From Anseongella ginsenosidimutans (GTDB taxonomy: Bacteria; Bacteroidota; Bacteroidia; Sphingobacteriales; Sphingobacteriaceae): a stretch of 64,000 bases of DNA. Shown piece by piece: positions 37,282-45,914 of the stretch (position 1 is its first letter; each line of letters begins with the position of its first letter). The translations under genes and the position numbers were made by a program. The stretch covers positions 3,844,001 through 3,908,000 of the forward strand of contig NZ_CP042432.1 in the NCBI RefSeq assembly GCF_008033235.1. Reading direction: 5' to 3'. Below the pieces are notes generated by a model. The model had not been told where the DNA came from, did not search any database, and was given only the letters and a program-made list of their open reading frames with translations.

Positions 37282-38731
37282 ATACGAAAGCAGCCTGCAT
37301 GGTAATTGACACCGGAACCGGAAACCTCCGGGTAGCCATTGCCGGCCCCGACGGGACCATACTGGGTATTGAACGGGAAAACGTACAGTACGAAAAGGAT
37401 CCGAATTATCCCGAAGCGATTTACTTTGATCCGCAGCAGCTCTGGGAACAAATTCTAAAGCTCAGCGGTAAGGTATTGGCAAAAGTTCCCGGTATTTCCG
37501 TACGTGCCGTTACGGCCACCAGTCAGCGGGAAGGCATTGTGCTGACCGGCCGGCATGGAGAACATCTCATCGGGCTGCCCAATATTGATCACCGCGGCCG
37601 CGAGTGGGAAGGTATGATCCCGGATAAAAGCCGCGTTTATCAATTAACCGGGCGGTATCCCACATCCCTTTTTTCGGCGCTTAAAATGACCGGAATCCAT
37701 CATCGCAGGCCGGAGATATGGGACCGGTTCTCCACCTTCATGAGCATTAGCGACTGGGTGCAGTTCCGGCTAAGCGGGGTCATTCACTACGAGCATTCCC
37801 AGGCCTCCGAAACCCTGCTTTATGATGTGGAAAGGGGCACCTGGTCAGACGAATTGTGCAGTTTGTTCGATCTTTCCCCCGCAATACTCCCGGAGCTTCG
37901 GCCTTCGGGCAGCATCCTGGGAAGCGTATTGCCGGAACGGGCCGGCGAATTGGGTATTTCAACCGATGCGCTGGTAATCGTGGGAGGGGCCGATACCCAA
38001 CTCGCCGTGCGAAGTACCGGGCCCTCGGTTGATGACGTGATCATCGTATCAGGCACCACTACTCCTATTGTCAAAGTGACCGGCAATTACGTGACCGACA
38101 CCGGGGAAAGAACCTGGACCAATCGTCATACTTCGGAAAAAGAATTTATACTTGAAGCCAATGCCGGGGTCACCGGTTTGAATTACCAGCGGCTAAAAGA
38201 GATCTTCTATCCGAATGAAGGCTATGATGTTATTGAAACGGAGCTGGCGGAAACCGATCATTCTCAATGTGTTGCCTCGCTGGGTTCGCTCGTTGCCAGC
38301 GAAAAGGCGCCCCTTACACGGGGGGGTTCATCTTTGACGCTCCCGTTTCGCACCGGCTCACAAGGAGCAGCTTCGTGTTCGCTACCCTTTGGGATATTGC
38401 CTGCAGCATCCGGGAAAACTATTCCATTCTTTGTGACGTACACGGGCACCAGCAAGACCATATCTGGGCTTGCGGGGGAGGCGTTCAAAGCCGTACTCTT
38501 CGCCAGTTTATTGCCAGCCTGCTTAATAAGGAGATCAGGATCAGGGACAGCTACCGGCAGTCTTCGGTAGTGGGAGGTGTATTCACCTGCAGCCAGGCCC
38601 TGGGAGAAACGGAATACCCGCCAAAAACTACGGAGACCATTAAGCCTCAACAGCAGGCATACTACAACGAACTTTACGTGGAATGGAAACGAACCCGCGA
38701 TACCTTTAAACAGGCCTACCGGAATGGATAG
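37278..38731 (+). pseudogene. FGGY carbohydrate kinase, LsrK/YoaC-like, interrupted by a frameshift at a G7 run
   Basis: The first frame runs from 37278 with VIDTGTGNLRVAI (ATP-binding), TSQREGIVL, SISDWVQFRLSG and VGGADTQLA, features shared with LsrK and B. subtilis YoaC. At the G7 run 38320-38326 the frame breaks; it continues out of phase with no homology to 38570. In the +1 frame the C-terminal kinase half resumes (GGFIFDAPV... to the ADP-site ACGGGVQSRTLRQF) and ends at 38731. One added G would restore about 484 codons. Either a sequencing error, phase variation, or a true loss. Confidence 0.85.
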
Positions 38732-40193
38732 TGCAACCGCTTATTTTATAGGGATAGACATCGGCACACAAGGGGCGCGCTGCATACTGGCAGACGAAAA
38801 AGGCAATGTTCTTGCAGGAAGCGAAGAACCTTTCCCGCTCAGTGACGCGTCGCGGGAAGAACAATCACCGGAAGCCTGGTGGAACGCTTGCCTTTTTACG
38901 CTCCTGAAACTTGTCGGGGATGTTAGACGCGGCATTGACCTTTCCGCCGTCAAAGCCCTTTCGGTCACTTCAACTTCAGGCACTGTGATCCCGCTCGACA
39001 AAGCAAACATTCCCCTTCACAACGCATTGATGTACAGCGACAAGCGTTCGGAAAAAGAAGCACTGTGCTGCCGGCAAACCGCGCAGCGCTTTTATCCGGA
39101 AGGTTTTACCGGATTTAACAGTTCCTGCGGCTTACCTAAAATACTTTGGTTTGCGCAGACCTTTCCCGAAAAGGCCGCCCGGATTGGCCGCTGGGCTCAT
39201 GCGGCGGATTACATCACCGGACGGATCAGCAACACCTGGGGAATAAGCGATTTTACAAACGCCCTGAAATCAGGGTTCGATCTGCAAAAGGAGCAATGGC
39301 CGGCTTACCTGCATGAGCAGCTTTCTCTTAAAAGGGAATGGTTCCCGGAAATAGTTCCTTCCGGTACGCCCATTGGCACAATGGACCCTGTCCTGGCCCG
39401 GGAACTGGGATTGAGAGAAGGCATCCGGGTAGTGGCCGGCATGACCGACGGCTGTGCGTCCCAGGTTGCCTCCGGGGCGGTAGAACCAGGAACCTGGAAT
39501 ACGACCATTGGCACTACGCTTGTCGTGAAGGGCGTAACCCGGGACGCGCTAAATGATCCGGAAGACCGTTTTTATAGTCATCGCCACCCGGAAGGTTACT
39601 GGATGCCAGGCGGGGCCAGCAATACAGGCGCGGATTGGGTGGGAGAATTCAGCAAAATACAGGACTTGCAGGTTTTGGACAAACAGGCGGCAAAGCTATT
39701 GCCCGGCGGACAATTGGCCTATCCTCTCCGGCAGGAAGGAGAACGCTTCCCTTTTATCGCCCCGCACGCAAGAGGCTTTAGCCCGGAAGGGCTTTCATTG
39801 CCTGCTGCTTTCCTTGCCAACCTGGAAGGGGTAGCTTATGTGGAAAGATATGCCTTTGAACTGGTAGAAATGCTTAGCGGCGAAAAAGTGAAAGCCGTAT
39901 ATTCGGCCGGCGGCGGAAGCAGCAGCCTTACCTGGCTGACCATCCGGAGTAATGTACTGAACAAGCCTGTTTACCTGATGAAAGAAGTGAGCGGAGCCAT
40001 GGGCGCCGCCATTCTTGCCGCTTCCCGAACCCATTTCGGTTCCCTGGGCCAGGCGGCGCGCTCGATGACAAAGGTCAGCAGGAAGATCCTGCCCGTTCCG
40101 GAACTGGCGGCGCCATATGAAAGATACTATAGCGCGTTCATACGATTGATGCAGGAAAAAGGATTCATGGATAAGGAAAAGGGACATGCTTAA
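38724..40193 (+). CDS. FGGY-family carbohydrate kinase, D-ribulose/xylulose kinase-like
   Basis: 489 aa from ATG 38724, overlapping the upstream gene by 8 bases. The N-terminal GIDIGTQGARCILAD, the middle TGVTIGTT-like WNTTIGTTLVVKG and the C-terminal SAGGGSSSLTWLTI are the phosphate, catalytic and adenosine motifs. The segment SHRHPEGYWMPGGASNTGADW recalls the small ribulokinase/xylulokinase-1 branch of plants and cyanobacteria. It would phosphorylate a ketopentose or similar. It is a distinct paralogue of the preceding kinase, so the two may act on different intermediates. Confidence 0.92.
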   Translation: MDSATAYFIGIDIGTQGARCILADEKGNVLAGSEEPFPLSDASREEQSPEAWWNACLFTLLKLVGDVRRGIDLSAVKALSVTSTSGTVIPLDKANIPLHNALMYSDKRSEKEALCCRQTAQRFYPEGFTGFNSSCGLPKILWFAQTFPEKAARIGRWAHAADYITGRISNTWGISDFTNALKSGFDLQKEQWPAYLHEQLSLKREWFPEIVPSGTPIGTMDPVLARELGLREGIRVVAGMTDGCASQVASGAVEPGTWNTTIGTTLVVKGVTRDALNDPEDRFYSHRHPEGYWMPGGASNTGADWVGEFSKIQDLQVLDKQAAKLLPGGQLAYPLRQEGERFPFIAPHARGFSPEGLSLPAAFLANLEGVAYVERYAFELVEMLSGEKVKAVYSAGGGSSSLTWLTIRSNVLNKPVYLMKEVSGAMGAAILAASRTHFGSLGQAARSMTKVSRKILPVPELAAPYERYYSAFIRLMQEKGFMDKEKGHA

Positions 40194-40821
40194 CGTTTAT
40201 TTATTGCGGCACGGGCAAACCGGCTGGAATGCGGACGGCAATAAATATTGCGGCCGTACCGATATCCCGCTCACTCCCCTGGGCATTGAACAGGCAGGCC
40301 GCGCACGCGCGCTTTTGGAAGGGATTGAATTTGAGAAAGTATACGCGTCCCCGCTCGAAAGAGCGCACCATACTGCCACAATTGCCGGGGGCGGAAAGCC
40401 GGTGGAAACCGATGAACGCCTTATCGAAGTAGATTTCGGAAGCTGGGAAGGAAAAACCCGGGCGGAATTTATCCTGGAAAACGCTGCGCTTTGGAATAGC
40501 TGGTGCGATGACCCTTCCCTTACCCGCGCAGGCGGAACCGGGGAGACCGCCCTTGACGTGATCCGCCGGGTGGACGCTTTTTTCACTGAAGCGTTAAAAC
40601 GGCATTGCTTCGGCTTGGAAGAAGCCGCCGGTTCAGAGCCGGCTCCGGACAAAAATATCCTGGTAGTGGGACACAACGGGATCAACCGCTTGTACCTGGC
40701 CTGGAAGCTGGGTATGCATCTGAAGGATTACCGCCGCCTGGTACAGGAAAATTCCACCGTCACCCTTTTCAGCCTGGATGAACATGCTGAGCTTACCCTT
40801 AAAATGCTGAATAGTCGTTAA
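40186..40821 (+). CDS. Histidine phosphatase (phosphoglycerate mutase-like)
   Basis: 211 aa. The phosphohistidine motif LRHGQTGWN (6-14) and the second histidine in VVGHNGINR place it in the histidine phosphatase superfamily, near CobC/PhoE and PGM-like enzymes. It probably dephosphorylates a sugar or sugar-acid phosphate. It overlaps the second kinase gene by 8 bases, so it is made together with the kinases and may remove a misplaced or surplus phosphate. Confidence 0.9.
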   Translation: MLNVYLLRHGQTGWNADGNKYCGRTDIPLTPLGIEQAGRARALLEGIEFEKVYASPLERAHHTATIAGGGKPVETDERLIEVDFGSWEGKTRAEFILENAALWNSWCDDPSLTRAGGTGETALDVIRRVDAFFTEALKRHCFGLEEAAGSEPAPDKNILVVGHNGINRLYLAWKLGMHLKDYRRLVQENSTVTLFSLDEHAELTLKMLNSR

Positions 40822-40839
40822 CCCCTTAATAATCATTTT

Positions 40840-41826
40840 ATGCCAGCTACATTTAAACAAACATTCCTTTGTCGTTTTCTGACAATGCTCTTCGCCGCCT
40901 TCCTGGCAGCTGCCGCCGGAAAGGAAAGCATCGCCCAGTCTCAGGCGATCCACGCGATCGACGTTAGCAATGCCCGTCAGCTGCATAAATTCTTTCAGTA
41001 CACCGGGAATGACATTCCTCTTATCAGCGGGCACCGCGGAGGCATGACTGAAGGTTACCCGGAAAACTGTATACCCAGCTTTGAAAATACTTTGCGGCAT
41101 ACGCCTGCATTTTTCGAAATTGATCCCCGGCTTACAAAAGACAGCGTGATCATCCTTATGCACGACGCCACACTCGAGCGAACGACTAATGGCACAGGAA
41201 AGGTCTCCGACTATACCTGGGAAGAACTGAAAAAACTCCGGTTAAAGGACAAGCACGGTAACCTGACAGAGTTCCGAATACCTACCCTGGCGGAAGTGAT
41301 CGAATGGAGCAAGGGAAAAACGATCATCAACCTTGACAAAAAAGATGTCCCCCTGGAAATGACCGCTGATATCCTGGAAGCACACAAGGCCACGGCAAAT
41401 GTCATGTGTACCGTTCATTCCGCCGAACAAGCGCTTTATTATTACAAACGCAATCCTAAAAGGATGTTTTCCGCCTTTATCCGCACTCCCGAAGAACTGG
41501 AAGCTTACGAAAAGACGGGAATCCCCTGGAAAAATATAATGGCATATATTGGCCCCAAAAATAGTCCCGAAGCACATAAAATGCTGAAACTGCTTCATGC
41601 CAGAGGCGTCAAGTGTATGATCTCCGCCGCGCCGTCCTATGACAAGCTCCCGGATTCCGCGGCCCGTGCAAGCGCTTACCGTGAGATCATCCAGGACGGA
41701 ACCGACGTAATAGAATCAGACCTTCCTATTGAGGCCGCCGCCGCCATCAGGGAGCTATCGCCGGAAAAAGCCGCTAACCGGAAATTCTTCCGCAGGCAGG
41801 AGCTGAAAATCACAAAATCTTTATAA
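40840..41826 (+). CDS. Secreted glycerophosphodiester phosphodiesterase
   Basis: 328 aa. A signal peptide to about residue 30 (FLTMLFAAFLAAAAGKESIAQ) precedes the GDPD barrel: GHRGGMTEGYPENC (catalytic His and Arg), FFEIDPRLTKD and LMHDATLERTTNG with the metal ligands and second His. It would cut glycerophosphodiesters to glycerol 3-phosphate and an alcohol in the periplasm. With the upstream phospholipase C it suggests phospholipid head-group salvage. It converges on, and overlaps by 17 bases, the next gene. Confidence 0.93.
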   Translation: MPATFKQTFLCRFLTMLFAAFLAAAAGKESIAQSQAIHAIDVSNARQLHKFFQYTGNDIPLISGHRGGMTEGYPENCIPSFENTLRHTPAFFEIDPRLTKDSVIILMHDATLERTTNGTGKVSDYTWEELKKLRLKDKHGNLTEFRIPTLAEVIEWSKGKTIINLDKKDVPLEMTADILEAHKATANVMCTVHSAEQALYYYKRNPKRMFSAFIRTPEELEAYEKTGIPWKNIMAYIGPKNSPEAHKMLKLLHARGVKCMISAAPSYDKLPDSAARASAYREIIQDGTDVIESDLPIEAAAAIRELSPEKAANRKFFRRQELKITKSL

Positions 41827-42244
41827 GCGTAACGACAACTCCGATAATCACCACCGTCTGGGCAAGCATAAATTTCATCAGGTCCACTTTCCCATTGGAA
41901 AGCTCCTTTTGAAAACTTTCTTTTATCCCAAAGATCTGCTTTTGCAGCTCATCCTTCACGCCGGCGATTTCCTTACGAAGCTCATCCTTCACGCCGGCGA
42001 TTTCCTTACGAAGCTCAACTTTAACGTCAGCGATTTCCTTACGAAGGTCATCTTTCACGTCAGCGATCTCCTTGCGAAGGTCATCTTTAACGATAAACGT
42101 ATCCTGCTTCGTGGTAAGAAGGGCAAGATGCTGCTTCAGTTCGTCTTTCACTGTATTTTTAATTCCCTTTACGACCATTTGGGCATCGTTTTCCCCGAAA
42201 ACGCGCCCAAAAACCTTGTGTAGTTGTAATTCATGAGTAGACAT
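41810..42244 (-). CDS. DUF1640-like coiled-coil protein with C-terminal membrane anchor
   Basis: 144 aa from ATG 42244. N-terminal STHELQLHKVF then a long coiled coil built of 11-residue units (KDELRKEIAGV-type) repeated about four to five times, then a C-terminal hydrophobic anchor MLAQTVVIIGVVVTLI. The anchor and repeats match the bacterial DUF1640/CCDC90 group, related to mitochondrial MCUR1. It would form a trimeric rod at the inner membrane. Function unknown. Encoded by a 33-base tandem repeat at 41948-42079. Confidence 0.75.
   Translation of the reverse strand: MSTHELQLHKVFGRVFGENDAQMVVKGIKNTVKDELKQHLALLTTKQDTFIVKDDLRKEIADVKDDLRKEIADVKVELRKEIAGVKDELRKEIAGVKDELQKQIFGIKESFQKELSNGKVDLMKFMLAQTVVIIGVVVTLIKIL
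41948..42079 (-). repeat. 33-base tandem repeat inside the coiled-coil gene
   Basis: Four contiguous 33-base units: 41948-41980, 41981-42013, 42014-42046 and 42047-42079. The first two are identical, the others diverge by several bases. Each encodes one 11-residue heptad-like unit. No spacers lie between them. Confidence 0.9.
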
Positions 42245-42278
42245 AATAACAAAGCTATCCAAAGCGCCGCGAATTCGC

Positions 42279-42307
42279 AAAAAAAAATTAAACCCAAAAG
42301 GTTTAAT
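42279..42307 (-). terminator. Intrinsic terminator of the cytochrome c gene
   Basis: On the minus strand an 8-bp stem, ATTAAACC (42307-42300) with GGTTTAAT (42294-42287), loop of five bases, is followed directly by a run of nine T (42287-42279). It begins about 6 bases after the cytochrome stop codon. The stem is AT-rich but the T-run is strong. Confidence 0.65.
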
Positions 42308-42312
42308 CGCTG

Positions 42313-42741
42313 TTATGGCCTTGTATCCAGAGACAGAATATAGGTAACCATTGCTTCTGCGTCTCCTTCCGAAAGACCCGGATGCGGGATCATGACCGCA
42401 TAGCCCCATGCTCCGCTTCCGCCATTGATCACTTTGGAAGCCAGCATTTTAATATATACCTGGTTCAGGGGATACCTGGCGGCGATGTCGCGGATGGCCG
42501 GCCCGCGGGCCTTTTCATCATCCCGGTGACAAGTATAACAGTCCGAATACCCCATGAGTACTTCGCCTTTCCGAACAACTTCTTCCGGGATGGAATCATT
42601 TTTTCCCGGTATTTTCCTGATATAATCCACTTTCCGGCCTTCAAGCAATCCGATAGCCTTTGGATCCTTTTTAGAGGAGTCCTTGCAGGCCGCCAGGAAA
42701 CTGCCCGCAAGGGCCAGGAATAAACAAACTTTCTTGATCAC
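42313..42741 (-). CDS. Lipoprotein class I cytochrome c
   Basis: 142 aa. Signal peptide with lipobox LAAC (Cys19), so anchored by lipid to a membrane. One heme site CYTCH at 68-72 and a likely distal Met117 in YAVMIPH. It would carry electrons in the periplasm. It follows the YeiH-type transporter gene in the same direction with 22 bases between them; whether the two work together is unknown. Ends with an intrinsic terminator. Confidence 0.9.
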   Translation of the reverse strand: MIKKVCLFLALAGSFLAACKDSSKKDPKAIGLLEGRKVDYIRKIPGKNDSIPEEVVRKGEVLMGYSDCYTCHRDDEKARGPAIRDIAARYPLNQVYIKMLASKVINGGSGAWGYAVMIPHPGLSEGDAEAMVTYILSLDTRP

Positions 42742-42763
42742 TTCATTCCCTCCGGGCCTTGCT

Positions 42764-44011
42764 TTAGGAAAATATTAGATAAGCTACAGCCAGCGTGATC
42801 AGGATATTCAGCAGCTGGGCCGTAATAAAGGCCAGCGCAGGGCGGCCGTTATCCATTTTAAATATTTCGGCGAAACGTGTTTCCAGGCCAATACACGTGA
42901 AGGCCAGGCCAAACCAGACGGTTTGAATACCTTTAATAGAACCGCTGGCTAACTTCACCGTTTCCGCTGACAGCACGAACGAGAAAAGCAGCGAAGCCAG
43001 GACAAAACCGAGTACAAACTTGGGGAAACGCTCCCAGATCGTTTTCAAAGTAGGCTTTTCCACCGTGCTGTCCTTATTACTGTACGTCCAGTAAAGGGAA
43101 ATGGCAAAGGCCGCAATTCCGAGCAATACATTTTGGGAGAACTTAACTACTGTCGCATATTTTACCGCCTCTTCTCCCAGCAGCGTACCCGCCGCTACTA
43201 CCGCTCCCGTTGTATCAATAGTGCCGCCCATCCAGGCGCCGGCTACGGCAACCGGCAGGTCAAGCCACATGGCAATATAAGGCATGAACAACATCATGGG
43301 AATCGCTACCACCAGCACGAGGGAGATGACGTAAGATAATTTCTTGCTATCCCCTTCTATGGCTCCGGAAGTCGCAATAGCAGCGGATACGCCGCAAATA
43401 GAAACTGCGCTGGAAACCATCATCCGCAAATCATCGTCCAGGCCGAACTTCCTGCAAATGAAATAAGCGGAATACCAGACGGCAAATACGACCACAACCG
43501 ATTGCAGTAATCCTAATGAACCGGCCTCCACGATATCACCGAAAATGATGCGGCAACCCAGCAGCACCAGCCCGGTTTTGATATAATATTCCGACTGAAG
43601 CGCGGGTTTCGCCCAGGTGGGCACACTAAGTACATTCGAAATAAACAGACCCAGCAACAAGCTGAATAAGACCACTTCCAGTCCCAGATCGGAAACTACG
43701 TTGTTTCCCGTGATAAGCTGGGCCAGCAGCGTGATAAGAAAAATAAAAAGCATTCCCTTCAGGCTTTTGACAAACTGCAAAGACTGTCCCATGAGTACGC
43801 GGCCAAGCAGGTAGCTGAAAAGGATCCATACAAATAGCCCGGCCAGGATCAGCCACAGGGATCCGGCGCTGAAAAGGGCCGCAAGTTCATTCCCGCTGCC
43901 CCAGGAAAGTTTCGGAAATGCAGGACGCAATCCTGCCAGTACCACGAAGATGCTCGCAAAGGCGATGACAACAGTAGCCCAGTCTTCGGATAGCTTAAAT
44001 TTAGTATTCAT
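42764..44011 (-). CDS. YeiH-family putative sulfate exporter (UPF0324)
   Basis: 415 aa with about ten membrane segments, and the conserved PTWAKPALQSEYYIKTGLVLLG and GTIDTTGAVVAAG motifs of the YeiH/UPF0324 family. Members have been proposed to export sulfate formed during sulfonate or cysteine degradation, but few are tested. It lies in the order FAD oxidoreductase - YeiH - cytochrome c on one strand, with only 1 base between it and the oxidoreductase stop. Confidence 0.9.
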   Translation of the reverse strand: MNTKFKLSEDWATVVIAFASIFVVLAGLRPAFPKLSWGSGNELAALFSAGSLWLILAGLFVWILFSYLLGRVLMGQSLQFVKSLKGMLFIFLITLLAQLITGNNVVSDLGLEVVLFSLLLGLFISNVLSVPTWAKPALQSEYYIKTGLVLLGCRIIFGDIVEAGSLGLLQSVVVVFAVWYSAYFICRKFGLDDDLRMMVSSAVSICGVSAAIATSGAIEGDSKKLSYVISLVLVVAIPMMLFMPYIAMWLDLPVAVAGAWMGGTIDTTGAVVAAGTLLGEEAVKYATVVKFSQNVLLGIAAFAISLYWTYSNKDSTVEKPTLKTIWERFPKFVLGFVLASLLFSFVLSAETVKLASGSIKGIQTVWFGLAFTCIGLETRFAEIFKMDNGRPALAFITAQLLNILITLAVAYLIFS

Positions 44012-44012
44012 T

Positions 44013-45452
44013 CTATGGTTTGTTATTTATTTTAAAAATATCTTTCAATGCCCGGGATGCGGCATGGAAACCACACATACCATGCACCCCGCCGCCCGGA
44101 GGCGTGGAAGAAGAACAAATATAAATGCCTTTGGCAGAAGTTCTGTAGGGCGAATAACGTAGCGCAGGCCGGGTGAACAATTGCCCGGGCAGGACAGCGC
44201 CTCCGTTAATATCTCCTCCAATATAATTAGCGTTGTAGCCTTCCATAGCGGCCGCGTTCATTACGTGCCTGGCCAGGATCCTTTCCCTGAAACCTGGCGC
44301 GAACCGTTCTACCTGTTGTTCAATCGCCTGGGTCATATCTTTATCCGACCCGTTCGGCACATGACAATACGCCCAGGCCGTATGTTTCCCTTCCGGCGCC
44401 CGGGAAGCATCAAACAGGCTTTGCTGGGCCAGCAGCACAAAAGGCTTTTCGGCGTGTTTCCCTTTCCGGGCCAGGTCTTCGGCAGCTGAAATCTCTTCAA
44501 AAGAATTTCCTAAATGAAGGGTGCCCGCCCTGTCGCAGCCCTGTGCCTTAAAAGGAACAGGCGCATCCAGCGCCCAGTCAATTTTGAATACCCCGGGGCC
44601 GTAACGGTATTTCTCCAGCTGCCATTTATAGAAAGAAGAAAACCGGTGGCCTGCTATCCGCAGCAGCTGCTGCGGGCCTACATCCAGCAGCACGGCCCGG
44701 GAAGATGGCAGCTCCGAAAGCTTCTCCACCTGGAAGCCCGTTTCAATTTTACCGCCGAGAGACACAAAATAAGCAGCGAGTGCCGAGGCTATCGCACCGG
44801 AGCCCCCCCTGGCAACCGGCCAGCCGCTAAGATGCCCCGCAGCTATTAATACCAGGCCTATGGCAGAAGTAAGGGAATGGTGCAAAGGCTGCATGGAATG
44901 AGCCGCCATTCCCGCCCAAAAACCTTTCGCTTTCAGAGAAGAAAAATTTCCTGCGATCCGGGCAGCCGGCTGAATCCCTTTCAGGCCGAAGCGGGCCATT
45001 TTTAAAGGATGCCCCGGGAAACGAAGCGGTCCCAGCAGGGCATTCTCAATAAAGGACCAGTCCCTGAGCAGCGATCCTGTCAGGTGCAGGTAAGTTTTCG
45101 CGTCTGTTCCGAATTGCGCGGCTGTCTGGCCCGGATGACGGTGTAAAAATGCGGCGCTCCCATCGTCAAAAGGATGAGCGGCCGCTGTTTCAGGATAAAT
45201 GAATTTTAAGCCATGTTGCTCAAGTGGAAGTGTTTTAAAAAAAGGCGAAATTGCCGCAAGTGGATGAACCGCGGAACAGACGTCATGCAAAAAGCCGGGC
45301 AAAGTAAGCTCTTCGGTACGCATCCCCCCGCCAACGGTATTTCTGGCTTCCAGCAGAAGTACCGACAGGCCGGCCTGCTGCAGGACAATAGCAGCCGCCA
45401 GGCCATTTGGGCCGGCGCCTGCAATGACGGCATCGAAATCTGTTTTACTCAT
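44013..45452 (-). CDS. NAD(P)/FAD-dependent oxidoreductase (phytoene-desaturase-like)
   Basis: 479 aa from ATG 45452. The dinucleotide-binding motif is DAVIAGAGPNGLAAAIVLQQAG, and the flavin-binding C-terminus YICSSSTPPGGGVHGMCGFHAA. This is the COG1233 group, near phytoene desaturases and retinol saturases. No carotenoid genes are nearby, so the substrate is open. It precedes yeiH by 1 base and is divergent from the SMR gene. Confidence 0.88.
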   Translation of the reverse strand: MSKTDFDAVIAGAGPNGLAAAIVLQQAGLSVLLLEARNTVGGGMRTEELTLPGFLHDVCSAVHPLAAISPFFKTLPLEQHGLKFIYPETAAAHPFDDGSAAFLHRHPGQTAAQFGTDAKTYLHLTGSLLRDWSFIENALLGPLRFPGHPLKMARFGLKGIQPAARIAGNFSSLKAKGFWAGMAAHSMQPLHHSLTSAIGLVLIAAGHLSGWPVARGGSGAIASALAAYFVSLGGKIETGFQVEKLSELPSSRAVLLDVGPQQLLRIAGHRFSSFYKWQLEKYRYGPGVFKIDWALDAPVPFKAQGCDRAGTLHLGNSFEEISAAEDLARKGKHAEKPFVLLAQQSLFDASRAPEGKHTAWAYCHVPNGSDKDMTQAIEQQVERFAPGFRERILARHVMNAAAMEGYNANYIGGDINGGAVLPGQLFTRPALRYSPYRTSAKGIYICSSSTPPGGGVHGMCGFHAASRALKDIFKINNKP

Positions 45453-45510
45453 TCCCGCAATGTCCCCGGCAATATAATTATTTATGCTACCAAAATAATA
45501 GTGTAACACC

Positions 45511-45518
45511 TAACTTTG
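45511..45518 (+). promoter_or_regulatory. Candidate -7 box for the SMR gene
   Basis: TAACTTTG matches TAnnTTTG and ends 4 bases before the ATG at 45523, so the transcript would be leaderless. No TTG 19 bases upstream. Confidence 0.4.
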
Positions 45519-45522
45519 TCCC

Positions 45523-45852
45523 ATGAACTGGATAATTCTATTGATTGCCGGTCTTTTCGAGGTTGGCTTTACCTTTTGCCTTGGAAAAATGAAAGAAGCC
45601 GCCGGCGGCGCGCTCACTCTTTGGACGCTGGGTTTTTTTGCTTCTCTTTCCATGAGTATGTTCCTGCTTTACAGGGCCACCCAAAATCTGCCTATTGGTA
45701 CGGCTTACGCCGTATGGACCGGAGTAGGCGCGGTTGGTACCGTGTTAGTGGGGATCTTCGTATTCAGAGAACCCGCTACTTTCTGGCGCTTGTTCTTCAT
45801 CAGTACCCTTATTGCCTCCATTATCGGTTTAAAATTCGTTTCTTCCCACTAA
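45523..45852 (+). CDS. SMR-family exporter, guanidinium (Gdx/SugE) type
   Basis: 109 aa, four membrane helices. The substrate-binding Glu13 in GLFEVG and the GTAYAVWTGVGAVGT motif in helix 3 mark the Gdx (SugE) branch, which exchanges guanidinium for protons, rather than EmrE multidrug pumps. Works as an antiparallel dimer. No guanidine riboswitch is visible upstream. Divergent from the flavoprotein gene. Confidence 0.9.
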   Translation: MNWIILLIAGLFEVGFTFCLGKMKEAAGGALTLWTLGFFASLSMSMFLLYRATQNLPIGTAYAVWTGVGAVGTVLVGIFVFREPATFWRLFFISTLIASIIGLKFVSSH

Positions 45853-45914
45853 TTACTACTATCGCGTCAAAAAGGAAAAGGTACTGACGCTGTGTTAGGC
45901 CTCAACTTCCCGCA

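Noticed and set aside
41948..42079. CRISPR-like array
   Set aside because: Units are contiguous with no spacers and encode a coiled coil in frame.
45453..45522. Guanidine riboswitch before the Gdx-type SMR gene
   Set aside because: The gap is short and none of the guanidine riboswitch motifs is visible.
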